From: Ephemerocybe angulata
Taxonomy: Eukaryota > Basidiomycota > Agaricomycetes > Agaricales > Psathyrellaceae
Assembly: GCA_013368325.1 (NCBI GenBank)
Contig: JAACJK010000066.1
Span: 124,001-188,000 of the forward strand
Length of the DNA stretch: 64,000 nt
Direction: 5' to 3'
Shown here piece by piece: positions 33,950 through 44,378 of the stretch. The position numbers were made by a program, and so were the translations under genes. The notes under the pieces were generated by a model. It saw only the letters and a list, made by a program, of their open reading frames with translations. It was not told the DNA's origin and made no database searches. Positions within the stretch are counted from its first letter, which is position 1, and each line of letters begins with the position of its first letter.

Positions 33950-36900
33950 GGATTCCCCATCTCCTCAGCGAGATTCTTCCCTCCCTCCTTTCCCTCAGTC
34001 TTCTTCCACCACCCTGCTCCATACTTCTTCTATTTCACACCACTCGTCTACTGCTATCAACCGCTGCTCGCTGTGTGCCTCGGCGACGAAGACTTACTTG
34101 TCCTCGTTGTCGTCGATTCCGCCGACGTTGACGATGCGATATGTGAGTTGTTCGGTTCCTTTAGTCGCGTCGAGGTCTTGCTCACCGTTTCTTTTCCAGA
34201 TGTCTTGTCATCATGCTGCTCGGAAGTCAATTTGGGCTCTGGTATGCTTTATAGCTTCTCTTGAACTGACTCGTGACTCACATTTCATCCATTCAGCCTC
34301 CAATCACGGAACGACACTGTTTTATTTGACTCGATTGACACCATTTCTTTAGCATCCTGAACAATGCAGTCTGGCGTCGAAGGTCAGTCATTCGTTCGGC
34401 AGTCATTACACAAGACTGACAGAACCATTCACAAAGGAACGGTACGCACATACCTCGTCAAGCTGGCAGTCACACACCCTCTCTCGTTGAAACAAGCCAT
34501 GGAGTAAGCTCTCAGCTAGTCTTCGTTCACATTATCCAGCTGACCGCCCCACCGTCCTGCCACCAGATGCCCCCGGAGGTCAGTACACCATTTGTCAGTC
34601 ACTTCACTCGACTGACCCGTCAATTCAAATCTCAGGATCCACTGAGGACTTATGAAGCGAAAACCGGTTTATTTATGCCAAAGGTACGCACATACATCAT
34701 CCATCGCGCCCTACACCGACTGACTACCAATGACACGAAAGTTCTAGGCACCGTCGTAGCCTCGAAATCGTGACTGATGCACAAGCAGCCAGAAGCCAGC
34801 CCAGTCTCGCGCCCTTCGCATGTGTGCGTAGAGTGGGGGCGTTGTCTGACTATCGCAACGAGATCCGTGGACTGTATGGCGGATTGTTGTATTTTGGTGA
34901 GTCCGTTGCATTTCAAGGCATTAAATGATTTGCTTACCTTGATTCCACTCTCCCAGTCGCTGCACAGCTGGCGCTACGATGCTCACCGAGCTATCGTAGT
35001 CTCGAGATCCCGACCAAGATCCCGACCGACCAGCCCAGTCTTGCGCCCGTCGCCTGTGTACGCCTGGCGCGTGTCGAAAGTGGGGGCGGGCGTTGTCTGA
35101 CCGCGGCGACGTGCATGGCGGATTGCTGAATTCCGGTGAGTCGAAGCATTAAAAGCCTTGAAATGACTTGCTTACCTTCATTCCACTTCTCCAGTAATGG
35201 CACAGGCGGCCCCCGCCTGTTACCAGCAAAACGTGAGTGGTCGTAATGTTCTCGGGCAGTCGCAATACTGACCTCGAACCTCGAATATCAACCCAGCCGT
35301 GCCACCTCGTCTGTAAGCCTAGGGCTCGGTCTGCTGCGAGCCGCGGATGCAGCGGTTAGGTCGAGTGGGTGACGTCTCCCTGAGGAGGATGGTGAGTGTG
35401 CCATCGCGATCGGTATTGTAAAGGGATAGGTTGCTCACCGGAACCAGTCCCATACAACCAGCATCATCGCCGATGCTGTCCGCGATGGTCGTGCACGTCG
35501 ACGGGGCTATTGTAGTACCGAAACATACGCCGCCCGAGGTCGAAGGCCGGTGCATGTCGACGACGCGTGCGGTAAGTCCTGCGGCTCTTCGTTTGACTGT
35601 GGGTTGATTTCTGTTTCGTCGACAGGCCAATGCCCTGGTTCTATTGTTACCACTGTTACGAGGTCAGTCTCGTCTCATTCTCGTTATCTAGAGACACACC
35701 TTTCTTACTTGCCGCCCCTTTAGATTGCGGAATCGCCACGATAGCGCGCCCGCCGCCACACGCGCGGGAGTGAAAGCTGCGAGGGGTCAGACAAAGGTAA
35801 GCGAGTTACTTCAGCGAGCATGACATAGTTATTGTACTCACTTGTGAATATCCCCAGCTCGTTACGATCGCGCCCAGGGCCCTCCGGGTCTGTTTGTGTA
35901 AGTCTAATCCCGTCGTTATGACTCTGTGGCGTGTTCTGACCGCGCCGATGTTCGTCTGGGTAGTCAATGGTCCGCGATGTCGATTCGTGTGGGCTGGAAT
36001 CGGGTGCTCTCGAAGGTCCGTTTGGGCTTGAAGAAAAGGTGAGTCCGTCGCGTCGATGTGATGAGGGCTGACTACTCACCAGAACCCGTACAACCAGCAT
36101 CACGGGTGGCCTTTCTCTATTGACCTGGAGGGTGTTGAGGAATTTTGGGAACTCTATACAAAGGTTAGTCTCGCGATGAACTGTTAACGTGGCGAGTACT
36201 GACCTGTATATGGTCCTGCGCATAGGCTGCCGCCCCTGGATCATGATGAACTCTTCCCCGCACTCCCGGTCGCGACGTCGCCTTGTGCGGGCTGGAATCG
36301 GCGTTGAGGCCTGAGTGTTGGGCAGGGGTTGGATGCGTTCCGTGTGGGCTACCTAAAGACACGGTGAGTACGTCGCGTTGTTGTGAATGTGAGGGCTGGA
36401 TACTCACCAGATCCCACTCATGCAACCAGCATCACGACTGGGCGTCGTTGCGACCTTTCCCTATAGATCTGGGGCTCGGTGTTGAGGGATATCCGGAGCA
36501 AGGTTTCGTTCTATACAAAGGTCAGTCTCGCGTTGCACACAGATACAAATTTGACTTACGCCGTTCTCGACACACCCAACCTTTCGTCTTGCGTTGTTGG
36601 GAACCTATCCCAGATGTCATCGAGTGAGTGTTTTCCCCCCTCCGTGGACTCTTGCTTGACCTGGCTTCGCGTAGGACCGCCCCCCCTTTAGTATTCCACT
36701 TGGACTTGACGTCGGTGCTGCGTTTCGAAGGTAAGTCTCTTTTCGAGCCCAGCTATACCCGTTACTCACATTTCTACGCCGTGCAGGAAGGTGGTGTGGC
36801 CAGTGCAACCCGCTTGTACTGATTGTGAGCTCGTCAGTGCTGGGTTTTGAAGGTCAGTCTTGGTTTGAGCGCAGCTGTACCCTTTACTCACATTTCTACC

Positions 36901-36970
36901 CCATGCATGCCGACTCTACCCCAATCGCGCAAAAAAGCATCCCTGATCTCCTTCAGTTGGACGCTAGTGA
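33950..36970 (+). other. Intron-dense exon-like array, unit B part 2
   Basis: Collinear with 24720-27480. Most donor and acceptor sites are kept while sequences between them have diverged. Exceptions are informative: the first donor is GT here (atat/gtgagt) but GC in unit A; one acceptor (ctgtag in A) reads ctgtgg here, with a new tag nearby. An aaccagcatcac block near 36425 reads openly as CNQHHDWASLRPFPIDLGLG-like, whereas its partner in A is broken. A functional protein in both units is unlikely. Confidence 0.4.
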
Positions 36971-37130
36971 GTAGCCAAGTCCATTATCTTGAATCGCGCC
37001 TAGCGGGTACTGGGTCTGGTTGCAGTTTCTCCATGCGCGTCTGCGCTGGGGCTGATGGTGGATTGGAGCAGGAAAGCGGTCCCTGGAGGCGGAAAAGGAG
37101 GAGTTGGAGCGGATTCGAGGGTGGGCGGAC

Positions 37131-37212
37131 AGCCAATCAGAGGCGTGCACTGCGCGTCGAAGGGGTCGAAAAGCGAGCTCGGAGCGGGTGGAAAGAGAGA
37201 CGCGAGCCAATC
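37131..37212 (+). promoter_or_regulatory. Two CCAAT boxes upstream of eIF4E copy C
   Basis: AGCCAATCAG near 37131 and GCCAATCAG near 37205 match the pair before copy B. Copy A lacks this segment because its unit begins downstream of it. Confidence 0.5.
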
Positions 37213-37313
37213 AGAGACGTTGGGATGCGGCGAGAGGGTGTCGATCTGGCGCCTGGGAGGTGGTGGGAGGAAAAAGAAGCACGGCGGACTCTGTTGGCAT
37301 TTCCCTCGCCGCC

Positions 37314-38933
37314 CTTCGCCTTGTTGACCCTAGTTGTTCAGAGGCCGTTTCGATGGCCCCTATTCGTATGGCATTCCCCGCAGAGTTCTCTAGGTTATTG
37401 TTTCCCTCCGGAATGAACAAGGCACATTATAGTGCGATAGCAAGTATTATGTAGACAAAACATAAGTGAATGTAACCAACAAATAGATAAGATCATGCCT
37501 GGATCAAATGGGGTGACACCGCCTTTGGTCTCTCTTGAACCACCACCACGATGAGCTCGAAAGCAACGACAACGACGGAAGGAACGCCCAAACCTGGGCG
37601 TCTACCGTCCCTGAACCAGCTCGCAGCACGCATGAATGTAAACGGCGCCCCAAGCTCGTCGTCATCAACGTCGACGACGTCGGCTCCACGACCCCGCCTC
37701 GCAGCCTCGCTCCTGCGCACAGGCTCGAGCGTCTCGCTCGCCTCGACCGCCGCATCGACGACCGACTCTGTAGCCGTGAACGCCCCCACAACTCGCGCAG
37801 TGTCGCCCGCAAGCAGCGCACTGTCCGCCGACACCCCGCCCAAGTCGACGACGCCTGTGCCCGACGGCGGCGACCCCCTGACGACGGAGAAGCTCAAGGA
37901 GCTCAACCGCGAGAACACGGACGCCGCAGCCCCGCTCGCCCCGAACAACAAGTTCGTCAAGGGATACAAGGGCGTGCCTGGCCTCGACGCAATTGCAGCG
38001 AGGATGGTGCGGACGAGGCAGCTGAGCATCGATGGCACGTCCAAGCCCCCAGAGCCAGAGATGATTGAGGATCCCAAGACCCCGGGCGTGGCCATGCTGC
38101 CCAAGGAGCATCCGTTGCAGTATACTTGGTGCGTTGTCGTCGTTGTTTCAGGTGATTCTCTTGTGTGCTGACATCAGGGCAGGACGATCTTCCACGACTC
38201 CAAGGCCAAGTTCCCCTTCACCCCCGGGTCGGCGACCCTCCCTGGCGCCTCGAGCAACCTGCCCGAGCCGCCCTCGTCCGCGGCCCCCATCCCGGAAAGC
38301 ACGACCGAGTACGAGGCGGGGTTGACCGTGATCGGCGAGTTCGACACGGTGGAGCAGTTCTGCAGGTACCTGAACTGGCTGAAGCCGCCCTCGATGCTCG
38401 AGAAGAACAGCAACTACCACCTCTTCAAGTCGGGCATCAAGCCCATGTGGGAGGACGAGGCGAACGCGAACGGCGGCAAGTGGGTCCTGACGATGAAGAA
38501 CAACCCCGCGCTGCTCGACCGTTGCTGGCACTGGCTCACCATGGCGCTCGTAGGCGAGGAGCTCGAGGACGGAGACGAGATCTGCGGGGCCGTCGTCAGT
38601 CTGAGGTCCAAGGTCGATCGGATACAGCTCTGGACGCGCAGCAAGGACGACGTGGAGAGGCTGAACGCGATAGGGAAGAAGCTTGTCAAGCTCCTGGACG
38701 TGTCCGAGGCGGATGGGATTGGGCTCGAGTTCCAGTACAACACGGACGATAGGCCGTTGCCGAACAAGTTCTTGTCCATCCAGGCCCTGCCAAGCACGTC
38801 GTACCGCTCGTCGTTCCAGGCCACCCCCGGTGGATCGTCCACCCCGACAGGCCCTGGACCAGTTGGAGGAGCGTTTGCTGGGTTTGGAGTAGGAATTGGG
38901 GGCAGCAGCTGGAAAGGCGCGAAGCGGGCGTAA
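37314..38933 (+). repeat. Tandem unit C, truncated after the eIF4E stop
   Basis: Homology with units A and B starts at 37314 and stops at the eIF4E termination codon. The 3' flank is unique sequence leading into the seven-helix gene, so this is the right-hand edge of the tandem array. Confidence 0.9.
37551..38933 (+). CDS. eIF4E-family cap-binding protein (4EHP/class II-like), copy C
   Basis: Exons 37551-38128 and 38183-38933 give 442 residues; exon 1 is one codon shorter than in copy B within a Ser run. The core, the C-terminal Gly-rich tail and the intron are otherwise nearly identical to copy B, including the conserved MWEDEANANGGKW block and the missing second stacking Trp. Differences from B are mostly silent. 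With A differing in exon 2 but not much in exon 1, local gene conversion seems likely. Copy C alone has a unique 3' flank, so its 3' UTR and polyadenylation site differ from those of B. Confidence 0.9.
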
Positions 38934-39186
38934 CTGCATTATACCAACTGGAAGCGGATTGTGTATGTACTTGTACTTTTGGAATACTGCGCACTAACGG
39001 AACTATCGTTGAGTGTCAATGGGTTTATTCACTGGTTCGTCAAGAGGGAATGGGAGTGATGCACAAAGGGATCTGTATAGGTACAGGAGGAGGTGGTGTG
39101 CAACAGGTGATAATGGTTACAGGGTGAAGAATGTCCAAGGAAAAAGTGGTCTACAACTGTTACTGCGGATGTCCGTGATCAAGCGT

Positions 39187-40580
39187 TCAGACGACATACG
39201 CCTCGCCATTCTTCACTGTGATACTCGACCTCCCGCTTCTTACACTCCAGGTATCGCTCTCCGTATCGTCCATCCCAGATCCAAGCTTCCGGTCTCGCTC
39301 CCTGCTCGACGCACTCAGGTCGCCAAGGATGATTACGTTCGCAGGGATCTTCAGGTCGGGTTCCACCACGATGGTCGACTGCGACGACTGACGCGAATGC
39401 GAGGGTCTGCTTGTAGATCCTGCACTGCGCCTGCTGCGGAGCCAAGTTATCCAGAGGACGAGGGATGGGAGAGCGGACGCGAAGATGGAGAGGACGCCTT
39501 CGAGGTGGGATGTCATGTCGATGAGGAGGAGGCCGTCGGTGCTGGTTATGAGGGGCGAGTAATAGAGTGCGCTGTGCACGATTGTGGTGAAGAACATAAG
39601 GAGGGATCCGATGAGGACGGTGCGGGAGGCGTTCTGGGAGGCAGAGAGGGTGCTTGGCGGATGGGAGAACTTGGGCGACAGGTCGGAGGAGCTGGAAGGG
39701 AGGGATTGTGTCTTTCTTGAGAGGACTGTGGCGTAGACGGCGGTGGCGAAGAGGAAGAGTTCGATCATGTATATCACTGCATGCCAAGTGGGTCAGGAAC
39801 CAGAATAATTGGGATGTGGAAGGGTTAACGCACCGATGAACCCTATTACGTCTACGCCATCCTTCTTGGCGTTACAATAAGCGCTCGTGCGCACGTCTCG
39901 TAGGAGTCGTCCGTGGTGGTGGCACCCGGTAGCCAGCATCCACACCAGGTGTCCGATGTAGAGCATCGCAGATGAGAGTGCAAGGCCGAGGGAGAGGCGG
40001 TGGACTATGGGGTGGATGGAGTGCGAGAGGGTTAGTGCGAGGGAGATGCGCGCGAACCTATATCTGATATTCAGGGAATCTGGCTTCGGTGGACCGCGGT
40101 AGGAGAGACGTACCAGATTATGGAGACCCATGCTACTGAGAGGACGAAGTACAATCGCGTCTGCCATTCTATATCATAGTGTCTATCTTCAGTGGATGAA
40201 ATGCGCGTCAGCTGCCTCAGTTCTATGAGATTGGTACCATTCTATTCATAGCTAACCTTTCCTGTCGTACACATATAGGAGCACGATGCCCGCCACTACT
40301 CCAAGGAAGGATAGCACCACCGAGAGGTATGGCTCCACTTTGGTCGTCCAGCTCGCTTCCCGCTCCTTGCCAGTTGTGAGGCCCCGTGCGCGAACCCTCT
40401 GCACGAGGCCTGGGATTGCGGACGCTGCTGCGATACAGTAGAGGGCGCACACCGTGCCTAGAACTGGGTAAGACTCGTATTAGGATAGAACGGGTTTAGA
40501 GGGAGCTTACCCTTCCAGGCATCGAAAGACTGTGTAGCTACAGCCGGCTTGATATCCATGTCTCGTACTAGGTACTCCAT
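39187..40580 (-). CDS. Seven-helix-type membrane protein, uncharacterised
   Basis: Five exons: 40580-40511, 40457-40257, 40168-40114, 40057-39834 and 39776-39187; phases 1, 1, 2, 1 are consistent and give 379 residues. Hydrophobic segments, in order, include VCALYCIAAASAIPGLV, YLSVVLSFLGVVAGIVLLYVY, LYFVLSVAWVSIIW, ISLALTLSHSI, LGLALSSAMLYIGHLVWMLA, IELFLFATAVYATVL, VLIGSLLMFFTTIVHSALYY and VLSIFASALPSLVLWITWL, so seven or eight helices are possible. The C-terminal ~70 residues are hydrophilic and Ser/Arg-rich, as in many Agaricomycete membrane proteins of unknown role. A receptor-like role is only a guess from topology. It sits tail-to-tail with eIF4E copy C, with about 250 bp between them. 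Confidence 0.85.
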
Positions 40581-41965
40581 TGTTGCTTGTCGTTACGATG
40601 AGGAAGGGGAGAGGGAGGGACTCTTCTGTGTGGGCGTAGCCGTGGGGGAGGTGTCTAAGGAGAGCGGAAGGACAGGGAGCGAAACCTCGACGCCGCCTCG
40701 AGGACATTTCCTCCACAATCCCTACTTATAGCGCCATCCCCCTCTCCTAAAAAGGAGCGTAAACCCTGCAAGCAGCCTGCGAGTATTATGACAGGCGCCG
40801 GACGGCTGGACAGATGCCCCGACTAACAATACAGTCGATACATTCACCCTGTCCTGACAGTGGGGTGCAGGGTGCGTGGACTGAGCGCCTGTTCAGATTG
40901 CCGGGGGCTGTACGATAGATAAGTGAGTAAGGTTGGATTAGATTGGTATGAATGCCATCTTGGGGTGATTAGATCTTTATACTTCATGAAGGGAGGGTCA
41001 TCTGGTCTCTCCTCCCGGGCTGCATCAATCGATAGACTTCTCTTTGAATTGGCCGCTGAGCTCTTCGCTCGACCTAGCTCGCCCGTCGAAGAGGTCAAGA
41101 AAGCACGAGGGATCGGCCGGAGATATCCCTGTGTTCTTTGAGCGCTCGCCCCACATGGTCCGTCTTAGACTTGCCAGCAATGGGCACACAAGCCGCAGTC
41201 CCAGCCTCGGATGCGCTTCTCGGCCTCTTAGCAAGCACCCGTGTACGGCACCTACGTGCAAAGGCCCGGAGGGGAGCAAAGAGCGAAAGTGGGCACAGGG
41301 AGGCGGTTATATCGGAGTGCTCCCCTCGAGGCTCCCTCGGCGCTCGAGAATGATCGCGGTGCTTGCGGCACCGACACGAGGCATTGGGTGGCCTTTTTAA
41401 GATACACAGTGTGCCTAGAGCCTAGTTAAGAGTACGATCGGATGGACGTGCCTGGAGGTACCTTTTTGGTTCCGTTTTCGGAGCTTTGTAGCAGGTAGTC
41501 CGGGTCTACAGCGAGGATGGTGGGGGTGGGGCGATGCGAGTTCATAGATAAGATGAGTCATGCCTAGCCCTAGCCCAGAGTACTTTTATGGGCATTCAGA
41601 GCACGTAGACAGTCTAGCCTCAGTGCACAATGTGTGATATAGCTAGTCTGCCGTTGCGCGTCCCGAACCACCGTCCCTGGCAGTCGCAGCGTCCTCGAGG
41701 CACCTTGGGCGGTGTTAAGCACCTACAGCACGCATCGTGCTAAAGGCGTTGTACCTTTAGCTTTAGATCGGGATTCAATGTGGGTCTAGGAGGTTGCCAG
41801 TGTAGAGTAACAGAGGCGCCATAGTGCGGGAAGGAGAGGAAAATCGGAGTCATAATCAAGGTTGCGAAAAGAGCTCGGCAACTTGCGAGCCTGCCATCAT
41901 AAAACGACTTTGCAAACGATTGCCATCCCCAGGTGCCCATTCCAAGATACATTGGTGCGTAAATT
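40581..41965. other. Intergenic region without a supported gene
   Basis: It contains the promoter of the seven-helix gene and the 3' flank of the next membrane-protein gene. Short open frames on both strands show no splice-supported continuation or recognisable motif. Confidence 0.5.
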
Positions 41966-43020
41966 CTATGGGTCGAGAGACATCTGCCAGGTACCCGAAG
42001 CATACCCTTTTCTGTTGACCTCCCATGCCTGACCCTTCATAATGCGGAGGATGACAAGCTGTGAACAGATCGCCTTCATATGCGAGCGAGCAAGAACAAA
42101 TTAGAAAATCATCGGCTGAAAGTGAGGTGAATGGAGACACACGGATAGGGCATACCGAGCTCTTGAAGCTATAAAGAATAACATGTCGCTGTCGTACGTA
42201 GATAGCGCGATTACCGTCGCAACCCCCGCTGCGGCGGCGGGTAAATTCGACTCCACAGAGAGCGCCATTAGGTTTGCTATGCGGTCTGTGCTGGCGAGGA
42301 TCTTGAGGAATATGAGTGCAGTGACGGTGATGTTAACGAAGATAGATAGGCGCATCCAAGTGTCTGCGATGGTGAGGTCTCGAGAAGTTCGTGCGATGTC
42401 TAGGGCGTCCAGTCCTGATACTTGAAGGATTCCCAATCCTACGTACGAGTAGTAAAGATGGGTTAGGCATAGAAACTACATCTACAAAATTGAGAGGCGT
42501 ACCTAACGCGGCAAGCTCCATTACGGCTGGGATAATTAGCACCCAAATTCGGTTGGAGTAGAGGAGAAGGCAACGGTAGATCTAAAGGGCAGGGTCGAGT
42601 CAGTAAGCAAGTCGTTCGTATCCTGAAAAAAGATGGGCCCTTCTTCCACGCTTACCAGCATAAAGTTCGACAACGCAGATATTCCAATTTGCAGAGACAT
42701 ATATGCCTTCTGGACCTTCTTCGCCGTTACCGTGAAATTATTTCCTGTGTCGAGGTTCGCGCCGCCAAATAGTGTTCCGTCCGTGTCACGCGTGTCGAGT
42801 ACAGTCATGCACAGGTAAGCCGCACTGAGCAAGAGGCTGAGCGATAACAGATATAGGTTCCTTTTCCGGTACTCTAGCTGGAGTTGAAAGAAACATCGCC
42901 CTGTTTTCGTTATTAGGCATAAAGAAATGCCTAGTAAGCGCACAGCAGTAGATCAGTCTGTGAGAGTATGGGATGGTAAGTACGTCTCGACGTACCGGTT
43001 GCAAGAAACTCTAAGTCCAT
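41966..43020 (-). CDS. Multi-pass membrane protein, family M member 1
   Basis: Five exons: 43020-42996, 42930-42656, 42581-42503, 42438-42143 and 42073-41966, giving 260 residues. Exons 2 and 3 are 275 and 79 nt, exactly as in the gene at 53494-54742, which fixes these boundaries. Shared motifs are GISLCL, IYRCLLLYSNRIWVL, ESNLPAAAAG and the terminal QLVILRIMKGQAW. The exon 4 donor (gtgtgt) was chosen over a nearby gtatgc because only it keeps the QLVILRIMKGQAW frame, as in the paralogue. About six hydrophobic helices are visible. The family is typical of Agaricomycete membrane proteins of unknown function. Confidence 0.8.
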
Positions 43021-43619
43021 CGTGGCTAAAAGCAATCTAGTCCAGGCAGGATTCCGAAGGGGTTCCCCAGAGTCCATATTTTCGTATGGTCAAGCCTTTA
43101 CACAGCAGAGGTCGACAGGGCAGGTTGCAGTTTATAGCCAAAAGAAAGGAGGGAGGCTGACTGGACTCTTAGCCTGCTGGCGGTCTCCGGTATTCCAAAA
43201 TGCACTGGGAATAGAGGCACTGGAAATTTCGGCACGCCTCAAGGCAACTCAACTTCAAATATCGTGACGCATAGTCCCCGGGATTAGCGAGGGCCCCTAC
43301 TTGGGTGAGCCCATACTTATAGCAAGCACAGAACCGATATGTGTAGGTCCAATTAACGCGGCTCGACGTTGGTAAAAAGTGTAACTGGGTCACCGTGGTC
43401 TCAAGCCGAGGAGGTGTTGAAGCCAGAATCAAGAAGAGAGCCCAAGAAGTGGTCGGTGGAATGCCCGTCGTTGTGATCAAGGAGATGGTTCGTCAACAAA
43501 CGAGCCTGAGCGCGATCTCGAAAGAGCTGACTAAGCGCGGAAGGCTCCGACAAGTACGCGCACACGAGACTTCGGCCGCGGGCCGGATGGGGCGGCCAAT
43601 AGGCGCTCATCATCGTCCT
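43021..43619. other. Intergenic region before tRNA-Ile
   Basis: No supported gene. A plus-strand frame at 43395-43655 runs into the tRNA and is therefore unlikely to be coding. Confidence 0.5.
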
Positions 43620-43693
43620 GGCCGACTAGCTCAGTTGGTTAGAGCGTCGTGCTAATAACGCGAAGGTCTTGGGTTCGATCCCCACGTTGGCCA
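43620..43693 (+). tRNA. tRNA-Ile (anticodon AAT)
   Basis: Standard 74-nt cloverleaf with GGCCGAC/GTTGGCC acceptor stem, A box TAGCTCAGTTGGT, anticodon AAT, B box GGTTCGATCCC, discriminator A and no intron. Identical to the minus-strand gene at 18268-18341, while flanks differ. Confidence 0.96.
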
Positions 43694-43701
43694 TAGACTT
43701 C

Positions 43702-43708
43702 TTTTTTT
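43702..43708 (+). terminator. Pol III T-run after tRNA-Ile
   Basis: Seven T residues start nine bases after the tRNA end, a strong RNA polymerase III terminator. Confidence 0.8.
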
Positions 43709-44378
43709 CCTCGTCGTCCAACCTCGCGGGGCGGCGGGGCGGCAGAGCGGCCGTCCCTGTGAGTCCCGAGACCCGACTCCCGACTCCCGAGTTGAGCGCT
43801 GAGCCTTGAGGCCCTCGACTGCAACTCGACTGATTCGACTCCAGAGCTGAGATTCCAGACTCGGGATTGCCAGTCCTACGCATTGCCTCCTCCCCTAGTT
43901 CCTCGGTAGCCCAATCGCTCTCCTGCACTTTTTTCTGCACTAAAGCAGCACTTGCCAGTGCATAGCATACTTCCTAAACTCTCAATTGACACAACACTGG
44001 GGCGTTTCATCGTCAAGTACTTGATCAAAGAACAAGAGCTGTCTGCATGATGTCAGTGTCATATTCAGACTTTCGATGCCCTAAGCCCCTATTATGAGCT
44101 TGTCTTCGTAAGTTTAATCCAGAGAATCCGATGCTATGTATTAGTGTACTCTTGGTGTACTCCCTCCGAGGCTATACTCTCGTAAACCCTGAGCATTGCA
44201 GAAGCAGCCATGTATGTCATTCCATCACGCCGACGCCAACGAGCGGAATGAGGCAGGGTATTTGATATACAGCTATGATACACTAAGTGCTACAGGGGTC
44301 ATTATAGTGCGTAAAGAAATTATCCCGATAAAACCCAAATGCGAGAGAAGAGTCCCGTAGAGAACGTAAAATTAGAGA
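43709..44378. other. Intergenic region after tRNA-Ile
   Basis: The left part (about 43740-43870) is a low-complexity stretch built on repeated cgactcc/gagttga-type words. The rest shows no supported gene. Confidence 0.5.

Larger units (their letters stand above)
27819..37313 (+). repeat. Tandem unit B (~9.5 kb) with eIF4E copy B
   Basis: Starts at a gcgccttgctaaccct block homologous to 19170 and 37314. It is about 0.9 kb longer than unit A, partly because an exon-like module near 34750-34905 is repeated at 34985-35135. Distance between the eIF4E ATGs of copies B and C is 9498 bp. Confidence 0.9.

Noticed and set aside
19170..38933. LTR retrotransposon or DNA transposon as the cause of the tandem repeats
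   Set aside because: No reverse transcriptase, integrase or transposase motifs, no LTR pair and no target-site duplication were seen; the units are head-to-tail segmental copies.
19379..39000. Antisense and out-of-frame open frames over the eIF4E copies (up to 305 codons, for example 28653-29570 on the minus strand)
   Set aside because: They are shadows of GC-rich coding sequence; the eIF4E frame has clear family motifs and splice sites.
43395..43655. Plus-strand 86-codon frame
   Set aside because: It overlaps the tRNA-Ile gene and has no motif.
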